A program made the translations under genes and the position numbers. From NCBI RefSeq assembly GCF_004114975.1, contig NZ_CP030052.1, positions 248,001-312,000 on the forward strand: DNA of 64,000 bases, in the 5' to 3' direction. The DNA comes from Bradyrhizobium guangdongense. Lineage in GTDB: Bacteria > Pseudomonadota > Alphaproteobacteria > Rhizobiales > Xanthobacteraceae. The notes under the pieces are model-generated. The model made no database searches. It was not told where the DNA came from and saw nothing but the letters and a program-made list of their open reading frames with translations. Of this stretch, positions 12,515 through 22,373 are shown in pieces. Position 1 is the stretch's first letter; each line of letters opens with the position of its first letter.

Positions 12515-13441
12515 ATGAAAGAGGCCTTCTCCGTAAACGAGAACAAGGACGAGTGCGTGGACGAGTGCGTCGACGAGTGCGTGGACCAGTACATGGATCA
12601 CGAATTCCATCTTAATGCTGCGCTGTGGGCGCGGAGCGGCACGACCTTCCTCCCAGTCTCTGACGCTTCCTTGGAATTGCCAGCAGGTGCTTATCGCTGC
12701 CGCGAAAATAGTTGCACCGTTTTTTTCGAAAAGGTGCCGACTGTAACTGACACGCTCTTGAACTTGCCGGACACCGCCGCGGAGAGGCTTTTGGTCGAGT
12801 TCGACAAGTTCTGGGCTCTGCGCGAGAAGTACGTCGAGTACGGCTTCACGCACAAGCGCGGCATGCTCCTGTGGGGCCCTCCCGGTAGTGGCAAGACCTG
12901 CGCAATCGGACAAATGACACAGGTCGTTGTCCGAGATCATAATGGCGTAGTTGTCTTTATCGATCGCCCGCAACTGGCTAGCGCGTGTGTCGGTCTGCTG
13001 CGTCGCATTGAGCCCGAGCGGCCCGTGGTCATGGTTATGGAGGATCTGGACGAGCTCGTGGAAAGATGGGGCGCTGAGCACTTTCTTGCGTTGCTCGATG
13101 GCAACGCGCAAACTGCGAACGTGCTGCACGTTGCGACCACCAACCACCCTGACCGTCTGGACAGGCGCTTTGTCGATCGCCCTTCTCGCTTTGACACCAT
13201 CATGGAAGTTGGTATGTCGTCCGCCCAGACCCGCCGCGCCTACTTCAAAGCCAAGGAGCCATCGCTTGACGATGCTACGCTCGACCGCTGGGTCGAGCAA
13301 ACCAAACGCTACAATATAGCACATCTGCGAGAAGTCATCATTGGCATTAAGCTCTATGGCCAGAATGAGCGATCAGTGTTCGAAAGGTTGAATAGCATGC
13401 GTCAGAATCGCTTCGACTGCGAGAGCGAGGACAAAGAATGA
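12515..13441 (+). CDS. AAA+ family ATPase with an N-terminal DECV repeat
   Basis: A 308-residue cytoplasmic ATPase with a GAGGAAG ribosome binding site just upstream. The AAA core shows Walker A GPPGSGKT near residue 125, Walker B VVMVMEDLDE near 170, a sensor-1 region VLHVATTNHPDRLD near 205 and an arginine-rich RRFVDRPSRFD after it. That order fits classical AAA remodelling enzymes such as the BCS1/ClpX-like group. The N terminus has an unusual repeat DECVDECVDECVDQ (residues 11-24), encoded by three 12-bp direct repeats at 12548-12583. The first 100 residues have no domain I recognise. It is monocistronic and isolated among remnants. The substrate is unknown. Confidence 0.8.
   Translation: MKEAFSVNENKDECVDECVDECVDQYMDHEFHLNAALWARSGTTFLPVSDASLELPAGAYRCRENSCTVFFEKVPTVTDTLLNLPDTAAERLLVEFDKFWALREKYVEYGFTHKRGMLLWGPPGSGKTCAIGQMTQVVVRDHNGVVVFIDRPQLASACVGLLRRIEPERPVVMVMEDLDELVERWGAEHFLALLDGNAQTANVLHVATTNHPDRLDRRFVDRPSRFDTIMEVGMSSAQTRRAYFKAKEPSLDDATLDRWVEQTKRYNIAHLREVIIGIKLYGQNERSVFERLNSMRQNRFDCESEDKE
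12548..12583 (+). repeat. Three 12-bp tandem repeats inside the AAA+ gene
   Basis: The unit GACGAGTGCGTG occurs three times in a row, the middle copy with one change, followed by a diverged unit GACCAGTACATG. In frame it encodes Asp-Glu-Cys-Val repeats. Repeat number could vary between strains by slippage. Confidence 0.85.
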
Positions 13442-14189
13442 TGTCTTACTCCTAAGCTATGGCGACGCTGATCCTGTTTTAGGACCCGAATAGCTCGGCC
13501 GGAAGGTGGTGGCTCGGCACGCGTCATCCGGGTGTCAACTCGGGGGACGGACAATGGAGCCCTGCCGCCTGAGGCAAACGTACGCTACGCTCCATTGATC
13601 CTGACGAACCTCTGGCGGGGGTACGGTCACCCTGCGGCACGTTTCGTCGGGCCTTCCGCTGGCGCTACCGAAGCACGGACGCGTCGATCAAAACAGCGGT
13701 CTTCGAGCTTTGAATACCCGGGAAGGAGTACGTAGCTTGATCGTTCCCGTCATTAGTGTGACCGTCGCACTTCAAACATGATGCGGAGCCGAACCATGGC
13801 GGATGAGCAGCGAGCTTCTGTCCAAACTGCACGCAGGATACTCTATTTTACAAGGTCCTACTAACCCTTCAGCGTCGCCTTAACTCTTCGCGAAACGAGC
13901 AGGCGAACGCGCTGCTGCTTGCATCGGCCGTCAGCACAGCACGAACTGACGACGTCGCAAATGCCTAGTAACGAAAGGAGCCGGTCATTGCGCAACCCCG
14001 GCCAGCTCCACGGCCGGCCTTCTCCTCCGTTCCCCCCGGGGGCGAATTTGCACGGGGCAACCACCGCACGTTCGGGAGCCTCCACATACGCTCTCACCCT
14101 GACCGTCGCGCTAGGTCGTTCTCGATCCGATCATGAGAGACCGTGAGATATCGTATGGAAGAGTTCACTCCTGCGCGCCTTTTGCTTCG
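13442..14189. other. Gene-free stretch
   Basis: Frames at 13532-13735, 13861-14097 and 13919-14146 lack motifs and binding sites. I see nothing recognisable. Confidence 0.4.
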
Positions 14190-14480
14190 TGGTCTCAATC
14201 CAGGAGTGTATAACGATGCCTGCCCTGCGGGCCAGCCGAGAGGCCTCAATCAAAACCACGGCGCCAACTCGCCCTTCGCAAATGCGGCGAGCAGCTTCTC
14301 GAACCCGCGACGCGCGGTGCCACCACCAAAGCGACCGAGATCATGGTCGATCACGCTCACCTCGCTCCAGCCAAGCTGCCGCGCACCGTCACCTAAGCCT
14401 TACTGCCGGCGCGGTCCACTCGGTTGTTGATAACCTGGTCGTCCGCCGACTGACGAACGTGCACGATGGCCCGGCGAGGA
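14190..14480 (-). pseudogene. Serine recombinase (resolvase/invertase) N-terminal remnant
   Basis: Reading the minus strand, one frame gives RRAIVHVRQSADDQV, the start of a serine recombinase with the catalytic Ser (RQS). After a stop the neighbouring frame continues GARQLGWSEVSVIDHDLGRFG, and a third gives VVLIEASRLARRAGI, the conserved E-x-S-R-L-A-R block. All three pieces lie in the order and spacing of the family's catalytic domain. At least two frame changes and the missing C terminus make it inactive. Confidence 0.7.
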
Positions 14481-14939
14481 GCGTGCTCAGGCGTGTTCTT
14501 GCTCACCGCTGTCCTCCTCATGTCGTTTGCGTCGGTCACCCCGTCGGTGAGCGATTCGGTAGGAAGCTCCTTCAACAGCTCCAGCGTTGCTGGCAAGTTT
14601 CAATCGGAATGCTGCTGCATCTTGGAGGGCTCTCGAACCGATCTCCCTGTGAGGTGACGCGCTCGCCACGACGACGTCCCCACAAATGGGACGAATAACC
14701 CTAAGAGGAGGATAAAACCGCGTCGACAAGAGCGCGCACCTCCAGCGACCGTCCACCGCAAGCCGCGGAGCAGGGATCAATCGGAAGGACGCGGTGGTGC
14801 ACCGTCCATGCCGGCAGGAGCGTTAACATCCCATCAGGTTGCCTGATAACTAAATCGGTCTCACCCTCAAGCCGCTTGCAAGGTGACAACGACGACTAAC
14901 GCTGCGCATTGCGGATGGAACGGGGAGGATCTCAATCGG

Positions 14940-15400
14940 GCTCCTAGACATCGGCCAACGCTGGTTGCCCCGGGGACTGGCAAGACTAACCTCGCGATCG
15001 CAATTGCCCGCAGCTGTGTCCGCGCTGGCGCCCGTGGCCGCTTCTACAAGGACGTCCACCTCCTCAACAGGCTAGGAGCCGAGGTCCGCGATGGCCGCCA
15101 AAGACGGCTCGCCGATCACCTGACCCGGTTGGACTTCGTTGTTCTCGACGAGCTCGGCAATCTGCCATTCGCCCAATCCGGTAATCAGCTCCCTGTTCCA
15201 CCTCATCGGTCGCCTACGAGCGCACTCGTGCTGGTGACCACCAATCTGGTAGTCGGGAATGGCCGAGCGTCCTTGCGGACACACCAAGATGACCACCGCG
15301 CCGCTCGACCACCTGAACCTTCATTAGGATATTATCGAAAGCGGAATCGACAGTTGGCGCTTCAACAGTCGGGAAGAAGATCACGCCCGAACGCGCGCTC
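14940..15400 (+). pseudogene. IstB-type ATPase remnant of a second IS21-family element
   Basis: The frame shows a Walker A region VAPGTGKTNLAIAIARSC, the segment RLADHLTRLDFVVLDELG with Walker B, and LVLVTTNLVV. The C-terminal part continues out of frame, ending near DSWRF. There are frame changes after 15190 and no intact start. It is a different IS21 subgroup from the istB at 2623. Confidence 0.75.
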
Positions 15401-15903
15401 CCCGCGTCTCCGCAACCCCGAAATTGTGAACGTTAATCGACATTCCGACATTCCGAACTTGACGGCCACTTCTCGCCTTAGGGGGAAAACCATCGCATTC
15501 GCGTTCAAGACGCACCGCCCACCGAATCTCCCTTATTCGGCAATAGTCAGGAAGCGGACGCCGGAAGCGTACGACTCGCCCACGCTCAGCCTTTAGGGAC
15601 CAGGGCCGAGAGTTAAACCCGCCGAAGATGTTCGGCGACCGCTTCATGATCAACGATGTGCGACTTCGCCCGAGCGCCTCAACTGGAAACAGCTTTCACT
15701 TGAAACTGCGCAGTAAGATGAGCGCGTCGGCAGGATTTGGCCGCCAAGATTAACTGCACTGAACATCAAGGAGCCTCCGTCAACGCACGCGTGCATCGCA
15801 ATTGCAAGAGTTCCGATTAGGACGTAACGTGTACCGCGAGTGCAGGCGATTATCTCAGACTCACCAATTCCGTTGAGGTGCTTTCCGCAAAGAGTGGTCG
15901 CTT
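15401..15903. other. Gene-free stretch
   Basis: Likely partly the tail of the IS21-type remnant. The minus-strand frame 15650-15907 has no recognisable motif. Nothing else seen. Confidence 0.4.
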
Positions 15904-16284
15904 TCATTTCCTTGTGTCGTCAAGTCCTTCGAGCGCTGCAATGAGGCAGTTGATCAATGTCATTGTGGTAAATGGTTTAGCGAGAAGGCAAATACCGCCA
16001 GCTTCGATTGCGCGGGCGCGAACTGATCTCTCTGCATTGGCCGTAATGAAGATAAACGGCGTTTGACGACCGTCGTTTCGCATTTGCCGTAGCAGCTCAA
16101 GCCCGTTCATGAAAGGCATCTGGATGTCGGCGATTACACACGACGTGGCAGCCAGCACCTCCGAGCGTAGAAACTCTGGGGCGGATGCAAACACTTGAAC
16201 GTCGTAGCCGCGAGAGGACAGAAGGTTGTTCGTGGCGGCACGAACGGACGGATCATCGTCAATGATCGAGATGAGATGAGGCAT
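15904..16284 (-). CDS. Single-domain response regulator (FixJ-type receiver)
   Basis: A 126-residue protein that is only a receiver domain. I chose the ATG at 16284 (start MPHLISIIDDD); the frame also opens at 16320. The acid pocket is DDD (residues 9-11), the phospho-acceptor is Asp53 in CVIADIQMP, the conserved Thr/Ser is in FIFITA and the Lys in LLAKPF. There is no output domain, so it probably acts as a phosphate sink, a relay partner or by protein contact. It lies 56 bp downstream of the NodW-like regulator on the same strand, so the two are probably co-transcribed. Confidence 0.85.
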   Translation of the reverse strand: MPHLISIIDDDPSVRAATNNLLSSRGYDVQVFASAPEFLRSEVLAATSCVIADIQMPFMNGLELLRQMRNDGRQTPFIFITANAERSVRARAIEAGGICLLAKPFTTMTLINCLIAALEGLDDTRK

Positions 16285-16340
16285 TATAAGCGGAAAGCCT
16301 TTAGCTGCAGCGCTATCCAACCGAGAGCCGCCGCTCGTAC

Positions 16341-17012
16341 TCAGGTTTGCACGTTTCCATTTGAGCGGGACAGGCCCAGCAACTCAATCATTCTTATGAG
16401 ATCGGCGAGCGACTTAGCGCCGACTTTGCGCATGGCTTGGCCACGGTGGACTTTGACGGTGATCTCGGCGAGGCCGAGCTCACCCGCTACTTGCTTGTTC
16501 AAGAGCCCTGACGCAACCAGCGTCAGAATATCACGCTCTCGCTGCGTCAGACCTTCAAAGCGTGAGCGCACGCCGGCTCGCATCTTCTCAAGCTCTCGCC
16601 TTTGTCGATCTCTTTCGATTGCAATCTGGACTGCGCGAAGCAAATCCCGATCGCGGAAAGGCTTTGTCAGGAAATCAACCGCCCCCCCTTTCATTGCCTG
16701 TACCGTCATTGGAACATCCGCATGACCCGTTATGAAAACAATTGGCGTATGCATATTCGCGCTAGCGAGACCGGATTGCAGCTCGAGACCGCTCAATCCA
16801 GGCAACCGAACATCGAGCACAAGGCAGCTCGGCCCCTCGGGGCGGTCCGCTTTTAATATCTCCGCGGCGGAGGCAAAGTCCTTCACTTTCAAACCCGCCG
16901 ATTGGAAAAGGTTCGTAAGAGCCTTCCGTATCGAGGCATCGTCGTCGACAATCAGCACCACTGCTTCGTTGTGATCCGGCACCAATTGCGATGCTTGCAA
17001 GCGCTCGTTCAC
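16341..17012 (-). CDS. nodW: NodW/NwsB-type two-component response regulator
   Basis: A 223-residue regulator. I start it at the GTG at 17012 (VNERLQASQL), preceded by AAAGGA; the frame is open to 17120. Residues 18-130 form a receiver with acid pocket DDD (23-25), phospho-acceptor Asp67 in CLVLDVRLPG, Thr in IVFITGHAD and Lys in LTKPFRD. Residues 155-215 form a LuxR/FixJ helix-turn-helix, LTQRERDILTLVASGLLNKQVA and following. Length and features match B. japonicum NodW (about 227 aa), which with the sensor NodV gives an isoflavone-dependent second route to nod gene activation. FixJ- or TodT-like relatives look alike, so the symbol is provisional. No sensor kinase gene is present nearby. Confidence 0.7.
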   Translation of the reverse strand: MNERLQASQLVPDHNEAVVLIVDDDASIRKALTNLFQSAGLKVKDFASAAEILKADRPEGPSCLVLDVRLPGLSGLELQSGLASANMHTPIVFITGHADVPMTVQAMKGGAVDFLTKPFRDRDLLRAVQIAIERDRQRRELEKMRAGVRSRFEGLTQRERDILTLVASGLLNKQVAGELGLAEITVKVHRGQAMRKVGAKSLADLIRMIELLGLSRSNGNVQT

Positions 17013-17631
17013 GTGCCATCCTTTCAAACAGAACCATGGCAAATCCAAAAAACCTAGATTCTCGGCCTTATAACGGCTCTGCTTGGTCCGGGATGAGGGC
17101 CGATTACTGCTCTCGCCCAAAACCTACGGACTTCCGATTATAGGCCCGCTCCGGTATACACAAGTATGACCCGGGCCCTCACTGCTTTCTTCTCGAGCTA
17201 CCCCTCCGAATTCGGCAATTCAACCTGACGTAGAGAACAAAGCCGCAAACGAGCGCGACCAGCCCAGACTTCCCGCTCAGGACTTCGCCTGCCCGAAGAT
17301 CACCGTGCTCCGATATTCCTGGCACACCTCGATCGACAGTACCACGTTCCAACATACCAGCAAAATCAACAACCTGAATCCTTGCCGCATGAGGTGGCAA
17401 GGTACCTTGCAGCCGCCACTTGGGTTGTACAGGTCGAGGCAACTTGTTTCAGCTGAAACGGCCTGATTGAGGCAGATAGGGCAAGCCGGCGCTCCTGCGA
17501 CTACCCGCTGAGAGGCGAGCATTTACACCATCTTTGCTTGCATTGCGCATACGTCACACCTTTTGGCGTTGGATTCCGACGCGGTACTCGCAACTGGCTT
17601 ACCTCCTTAATCTCGGAGTGACGAGAGTGGG
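17013..17631. other. Gene-free stretch
   Basis: Presumably holds the promoter of the nodW-like gene, but no nod box or sigma-54 site is evident. A minus-strand frame 17277-17522 encodes an 81-residue product with six cysteines and one hydrophobic stretch; I cannot support it as a gene. Confidence 0.4.
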
Positions 17632-17788
17632 GTCGTGTCCCAGGGAGTGGTGTAGCTCATTAGCAAAGCCGCTCGCGACGCGCGCTCCCCCATAGCGCTG
17701 TAGCGAGCGAGCGGCTTTGCGAGTGGTCACCGATGATTCGTCGGTAAGGTTTGGATTGCGACAGCCAACCTGACTCGAGGAACCACCG

Positions 17789-18534
17789 ATGACCGACGAC
17801 ATGATGAACCTGCGCACGCTCGTAGAGAAGATCCCCGATGCTGATCTGTTGCGCGAGATGATCGGCTTTGCTGCCCACCGGCTGATGGAGCTGGAGGTCG
17901 AGGGCCTGACCGGAGCCGCGTACGGCGAGAAGAGCCAAGAGCGGCAGGTCCAGCGTAACGGCTACCGCGATCGGAGCTGGGAGACCCGCGCCGGCACCGT
18001 CGAGCTGCGCATTCCCAAGCTGCGCAAAGGCTCCTACTTCCCCGGCTTCCTGGAGCCGCGGCGGATGGCCGAGAAGGCGCTCACCGCGGTGGTGCAGGAG
18101 GCCTATGTCCACGGCGTCTCGACTCGCTCGGTCGACGACCAGATGCAGGCGAAGGGCATGAGCGGCATCTCCAAGAGCCAGGTGTCGCGGCTGTGCGGTG
18201 AGATCGACGACAAGGTGAAGGCCTTCCTCAACCGCCCGATCGAGGGCAATTGGCCCTATCTGTGGATCGACGCCACCTATGTGAAGGTGCGCCAGAACGG
18301 GCGCATCATCTCGGTCGCGGTGATCATCGCGGTCGGCGTCAACAGCGACGGAAGGCGCGAGGTGCTCGGCATGGACATCGGCCCGTCCGAGGCCGAGACG
18401 TTCTGGACCGCGTTCCTGCACAAGCTGGCGCGGCGGGGATTGCGCGGCGTCAAGCTGGTGGTCTCCGACGCCCACGAGGGGATCAAGGCGACCGTGGCCA
18501 AGGTGCTCAACGCCTCCTGGCAGCGCTGCCGCGT
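17789..18534 (+). pseudogene. IS256-family transposase, N-terminal part
   Basis: It encodes [20 protein letters not shown] and the mutator-type transposase up to NASWQRCR, about 249 residues. The first two catalytic Asp residues ([10 protein letters not shown] and VVSDAHEG) are present. The frame then runs into the inserted IS1182 element and ends there at 18628 after a foreign tail. The remainder of the protein is found at 20048 and 22094. Confidence 0.9.
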
Positions 18535-20047
18535 GGGGTCGTTGAAGAAGTGGCCCATAGATTCGCGCGATGCAGCGACCGGCCTATCATGGCCCTCGCG
18601 TCAAAGCCCGCGCTACGGCGCGATCTGAAGCCGCAAACGCATTTTGAGGGACAATCCAAGACAGAATAAGCGCAAGGAGAGCGGTTGCCAGCCGCTTGAG
18701 GTTGATGGCGGCGGCCGTCAGGTAGGCCTGGATCTTCATATTCGGTAGACCGCGCCGTACGGCGCGCGCCAGCCCATGCCAAGTTTTGGCTTCGCCGTGG
18801 AATCCCTCTGAGCGCCAGCGATGGCGTTGATAGAGATGTCGATCCTGCTTACTCCATCGCTCGCGACGGCGGCGGGCGCGCAGCAGTGCCGGATAATGGT
18901 CACCGACAACGACCGCTTTGTTAACCCGCCCTTTGGATAGGCAATCCCGCTTGAGCGGACACCGGGTGCAATCCTTCGCCTTCGCGTAAAAGAAACGGCC
19001 GTGCTTGATGGGCCGCGCGGGGCGCAAGATACGTCCTCGCGGGCACTTCAAGATGTCGTTCTTGGCATCGTACCGGAAGCGTCTGAGCGGTACGCGACTC
19101 TTGATTGGTTCGGCTTTAGCTGGGATGAGGGCATCAATGCCGCGCCGCTCGAGCGCGCCGTAGACTTTAGCGTAGGCATAGCCCGCATCGGCGGTGACGA
19201 CCTTGATGTCGATGCCCGTAATCGCTTCGATCTCATCGACTTGCGGCTCGATCATCTCTCCTTCGTTCGTTTGTTCAGTCGTGACCGCGACATCCAGAAT
19301 GACACCGACCTTGTCATCGACGGCAGTGTGCTGCTTGTAAGCGGGTTCCAGCCGCCGGTTTCGGGCATTCGTAGCCATTGTCGCATCGGGATCAGTCGTG
19401 CAGACCTTTTTGTACTTCCCGCTTTGCCGGCCCTTTCTCTCATCCTCGCTTTCATCTTCGCTTTGATTTTCGCTCAGCACATCCACCGCATGCTGCTCGG
19501 TGAGGCTATCCCAACTCACGTTGGCGCGGATTAGCGACGCATCGATGTGAACCACTTCGGCTGTTGCGATCTTGGCCTTCAGACAGGCCTGGACCGTGCG
19601 TTTAAAGATCCTACGGAATCGCTCTTCGCCCCAGCGCTGGCGGATGCGCGTCAGGCTGGAATGGTGCGGTAGCCGCTCATGCAGGCCATAACCAGCAAAC
19701 CAGCGAATGGCGATGTTAACCTGAGCCTCTCGGATCAGCTTGCGATCGTGTACGATGCCGGTGAGCAGACCCGCGAGCATCAGGCGGACCGCGGCCTCCG
19801 GATCGACGCCCGGCCGACCGTCGTTCGCGCTATAGCGGTCGGAGACCTCTTCCCTTAGCCAAGATAGGTCGAGCACACGATCGACCCGTGCCAGCACGTG
19901 CTCATCTGGGACGAGCTGTCTGAGCGAGCCAGTGATGAAGAGCTCCAACTGATCCCGCTCCTTGCGCCCCAGCATCTCGTTTGCTCCGCCAATCGCGAAT
20001 CGCCGACGAGAACGGAATCAGCCAATTGCAGCTTTTTCAACGACCCC
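18535..20047 (-). mobile_element. IS1182-family insertion sequence, apparently intact
   Basis: A 1513-bp element. Its ends are inverted repeats, GGGGTCGTTGAAGAAG at 18535 and GGGGTCGTTGAAAAAG read inward from 20047, with one mismatch. A direct repeat CGCGT (18530-18534 and 20048-20052) flanks it. It sits inside the IS256 transposase gene and carries one uninterrupted transposase frame. Confidence 0.9.
18587..19975 (-). CDS. IS1182-family transposase
   Basis: A 462-residue DDE transposase, normal length for the family. The DUF772-type N-terminal domain covers about residues 1-120 ([20 protein letters not shown] at the start). The catalytic parts are [12 protein letters not shown], the [12 protein letters not shown] block with the second Asp, and [18 protein letters not shown] with the C-terminal Glu. 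A zinc-finger-like cysteine cluster, [10 protein letters not shown], precedes it. The gene fills the 1.5-kb element and nothing in it looks damaged. Confidence 0.92.
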   Translation of the reverse strand: MLGRKERDQLELFITGSLRQLVPDEHVLARVDRVLDLSWLREEVSDRYSANDGRPGVDPEAAVRLMLAGLLTGIVHDRKLIREAQVNIAIRWFAGYGLHERLPHHSSLTRIRQRWGEERFRRIFKRTVQACLKAKIATAEVVHIDASLIRANVSWDSLTEQHAVDVLSENQSEDESEDERKGRQSGKYKKVCTTDPDATMATNARNRRLEPAYKQHTAVDDKVGVILDVAVTTEQTNEGEMIEPQVDEIEAITGIDIKVVTADAGYAYAKVYGALERRGIDALIPAKAEPIKSRVPLRRFRYDAKNDILKCPRGRILRPARPIKHGRFFYAKAKDCTRCPLKRDCLSKGRVNKAVVVGDHYPALLRARRRRERWSKQDRHLYQRHRWRSEGFHGEAKTWHGLARAVRRGLPNMKIQAYLTAAAINLKRLATALLALILSWIVPQNAFAASDRAVARALTRGP

Positions 20048-20292
20048 CGCGTGCACTTCATGCGCAACGCGCTGGCGCATGCCGGCAAGAGCGGCCGGCG
20101 CGTCGTCTCCTCCTTCATCGCCACCGCCTTTGCCCAGGACCATGCCGAGGAGGCGCGGGCGCAATGGCGGCGCATCACCGACCAGCTCCGCCCCAAGCTC
20201 CCGAAGCTCGCCGCCTTCCTCGACGAGGCCGAAACCGACGTGCTCGCCTACATGAGCTTCCCAGCCGCGCATCGCGCCAAGCTGCACTCGAC
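20048..20292 (+). pseudogene. IS256-family transposase, middle fragment
   Basis: It reads RVHFMRNALAHAGKSGRRVV through VLAYMSFPAAHRAKLHST, directly continuing the N-terminal piece that ends at 18534. The homology stops at 20292, where the IS110 element is inserted. Confidence 0.88.
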
Positions 20293-20332
20293 GGATGAGA
20301 TGGACAAGCGATTTCTTCAGACCGAGACGACG

Positions 20333-20460
20333 ACTGCGAAAATCGCTGTAAGTCCATTCTTTTGTTCGGTCGCGCGGGTCATTCTTCCGTCCCGGCCACC
20401 GATCACGCAGCCGCCGCGCGCAGGGGCGGTCAAGGCTGGCCGCATTTGCGGCTACCGCAA
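20333..20460. repeat. Non-coding repeat shared with 8135-8275
   Basis: Partner of the repeat at 8135-8275; the best block is GCGCGCAGGGGCGGTCAAGG. It is followed by an imperfect GC-rich inverted repeat. It lies within the 3' non-coding part of the IS110 insertion. Confidence 0.55.
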
Positions 20461-20609
20461 GGCTTGGCCATGATCCGCCCGAGCACGGCGGCTGCGTGGA
20501 ACGGGACTGGCCCGGCTGGAAGTTGCCGTCAGCTGCGATTATGATTGTTGGGCGCGGGCGACCTCGTGGCGAAGCGTGACGCGTCGGCTGCAAGCGTCAC
20601 CGGACTGCC

Positions 20610-21844
20610 CTATTTTGTCTTGCCGAACTGAGGCGCCCGCGCGCCGGTTTTTGGCCGCCGCGCTTTCCATTGCGACATGAACCGTTCGTAGCTTCGCTCC
20701 GCCTGGGCGGCAATCGACATCTCGCCATCGCGCAGCGCCTTGATGTTGCAGGTATAGGCTGGTCCACGCCGGTTGCCTTTCTGTTGCGGATGTCCGGCTT
20801 GAAGTTGCATCGCGCGGGTCTTATTGGCGACCATCGCTGGGCGGGCCCACAGGTAATCTTCGCCCCTTGTCAACAAATGCCAGCAGAGCACAGTGAGCTT
20901 CCGAGCCACGGCGACCGCGGCGATCTGGTGGCCACGCCGCGCACGGATGCGCACGAAAAACGCATGCAGTGGACCGGGCGCCTTGGCCGCTGCCCAGGCC
21001 GCCTCAACCAGTATGGCGCATGCGTGACTGCGGCCGATCTTGCTGATTCGACCGTGATGGGCGGCTCCCAGTCCCGACTGCCGCACCCTCGGGTTCAGCC
21101 CGAAATAGCTCACCAGCTTCTGCGGGCTGCTGAACCGGCTGATGTCGCCGATCGCCGCCACGATCCCGGTAGCGACTGTCACATTCACGCTGGTGATCGT
21201 CATCACTCTGTTGACCGCGGAATCGTCGATGGCGTCCTGCGCGATCTCGCGGTCGAGCAGGGCCAAGTCCTCCGCCAGCCGGTCGAGCTCACGAACGTGC
21301 CGATCGATCGCCGCGCGCTCATCGTCCGGAAACTGTTGAGCGGCCAGCCACGCCCGGCCGCGGGCATTGAAAAGATCGGCATGCGAGCACTTTGGGATCA
21401 GGTGCGCATTCAGGATCGAATGCACTTCGTTCTTGAGCCGCGTGCGATGCCGCACGACCTGGTAGCGCCGCGCCACCAGCCTGCGCTTGCGTTCGGTCTC
21501 CGCATCAGGCGTCCAGATCTGCGGCAGGGAGCCCGCCGCCTGCAGGCTGGCGAGTGTACCGGCGTCGATCTTGTCAGTCTTGACGTGCGCCTGAGCGATC
21601 GCCTTCACCTGCAACGGATTGGCGATAGTCACCCGCGCCACGAATGGCGTCAGCACCCGCGACACCGCCATGCTATTTCCAGTCGCCTCGATCACCACTT
21701 CGTCGGTCGACCGCAGACTCTTGCCCATCCTTCAAGGGCGGCCCGGGTCATGTCGACCCGGCCCGCATGTCGAAGGATGCCGTCTTTCCAGATTACCACC
21801 TCGCCGAAGGTTCGGTGAACATCGATACCAATCACGCGTCGCAT
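20610..21844 (-). pseudogene. IS110-family transposase with one frameshift
   Basis: The N terminus MRRVIGIDVHRTFGEVVIW (ATG at 21844) holds the first catalytic Asp. One base appears lost near 21733, after RVDMTRAAL. The neighbouring frame then carries the remaining 370 residues without interruption: VVIEATGNS, TDKIDAGTLASLQA, INVTVATGIVAAIGD-like and YFGLNPRVRQSG, ending at 20610. A single frameshift could be a recent loss or a sequencing error. Confidence 0.82.
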
Positions 21845-22093
21845 CTGCGCGTCCTCCCTTCCGTTGATTATTGCGGGAGCGGCGGGCGACACGACAACTA
21901 CGGACTCGCGCTCACGGCGCAACCGGGCAAGTCGCAGAGGCGGCCAGCTACTAACACGAGCTCTCGGCTCATCGTGTGTATCGGCCTGCCCGCACCTTCG
22001 TGCTCCCGGTGCCTCTGTCCCGATGGTCGCACCATACGCCACGATGTCGAACACCGCAGCGGAACGTTGGCACCGAGAACTCTCATACCGGTT

Positions 22094-22373
22094 ACCAATC
22101 CGCTCGAACGGGTCAATGGCGAGATCAAGCGCCGCACCGAAGTGGTCGGCATCTTCCCCAATGAAGACGCCATCGACGCCTCGTCGGTGCGATCCTGCTC
22201 GACCAGAACGACGAGTGGGCGGTCCAGCGCGGCCGCTACATGACACTGGAAACCATCGCCCCGTTGGGCGATGATCCCGCCGTCAGCTTCCCGGCAATCG
22301 CCAGCGACCGATCCGGCCCATGCCGGCGAACGCGGTGACCCGCACTCAGCTACACCACGCCACGGAACACGAT
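22094..22373 (+). pseudogene. IS256-family transposase, C-terminal fragment
   Basis: It begins NPLERVNGEIKRRTEVVGIF, carrying the third catalytic acidic residue (E in NGEIKRR). After NEDAI a small deletion shifts the frame, and the ending EWAVQRGRYMTLETIAP is in another frame. The IS256 would therefore be inactive even without the two insertions. Confidence 0.85.

Larger units (their letters stand above)
20293..22093 (-). mobile_element. IS110-family element inserted in the IS256 transposase gene
   Basis: Its limits are set by where IS256 homology stops (CTGCACTCGAC) and resumes (CCAATCCGCTCGAACGG). No clear target duplication is seen, as usual for IS110. It has a minus-strand transposase gene at 20610-21844, about 249 bp of 5' non-coding DNA (21845-22093) and about 317 bp of 3' non-coding DNA. 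A damaged second copy of the 5' part lies at 1-700. Confidence 0.8.
17632..22373 (+). mobile_element. IS256-family element interrupted by IS1182 and IS110 insertions
   Basis: The terminal inverted repeats are GTCGTGTCCCAGGGAGTGGT at about 17632 and a matching end near 22373 reading inward as ATCGTGTTCCGTGGCGTGGT; both continue TGTAGCT. The transposase gene is found in three pieces on the plus strand (17789-18534, 20048-20292, 22094-22310). Between them lie an IS1182-family element (18535-20047) and an IS110-family element (20293-22093). Joining the pieces restores a continuous IS256 transposase order. Confidence 0.85.

Noticed and set aside
17660..18475. 271-codon minus-strand frame across the IS256 transposase start
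   Set aside because: Antisense shadow of the IS256 gene; low-complexity His/Leu/Arg composition.
20670..21818. 382-codon plus-strand frame over the IS110 transposase
   Set aside because: Antisense to a recognisable transposase; no ribosome binding site or motif of its own.
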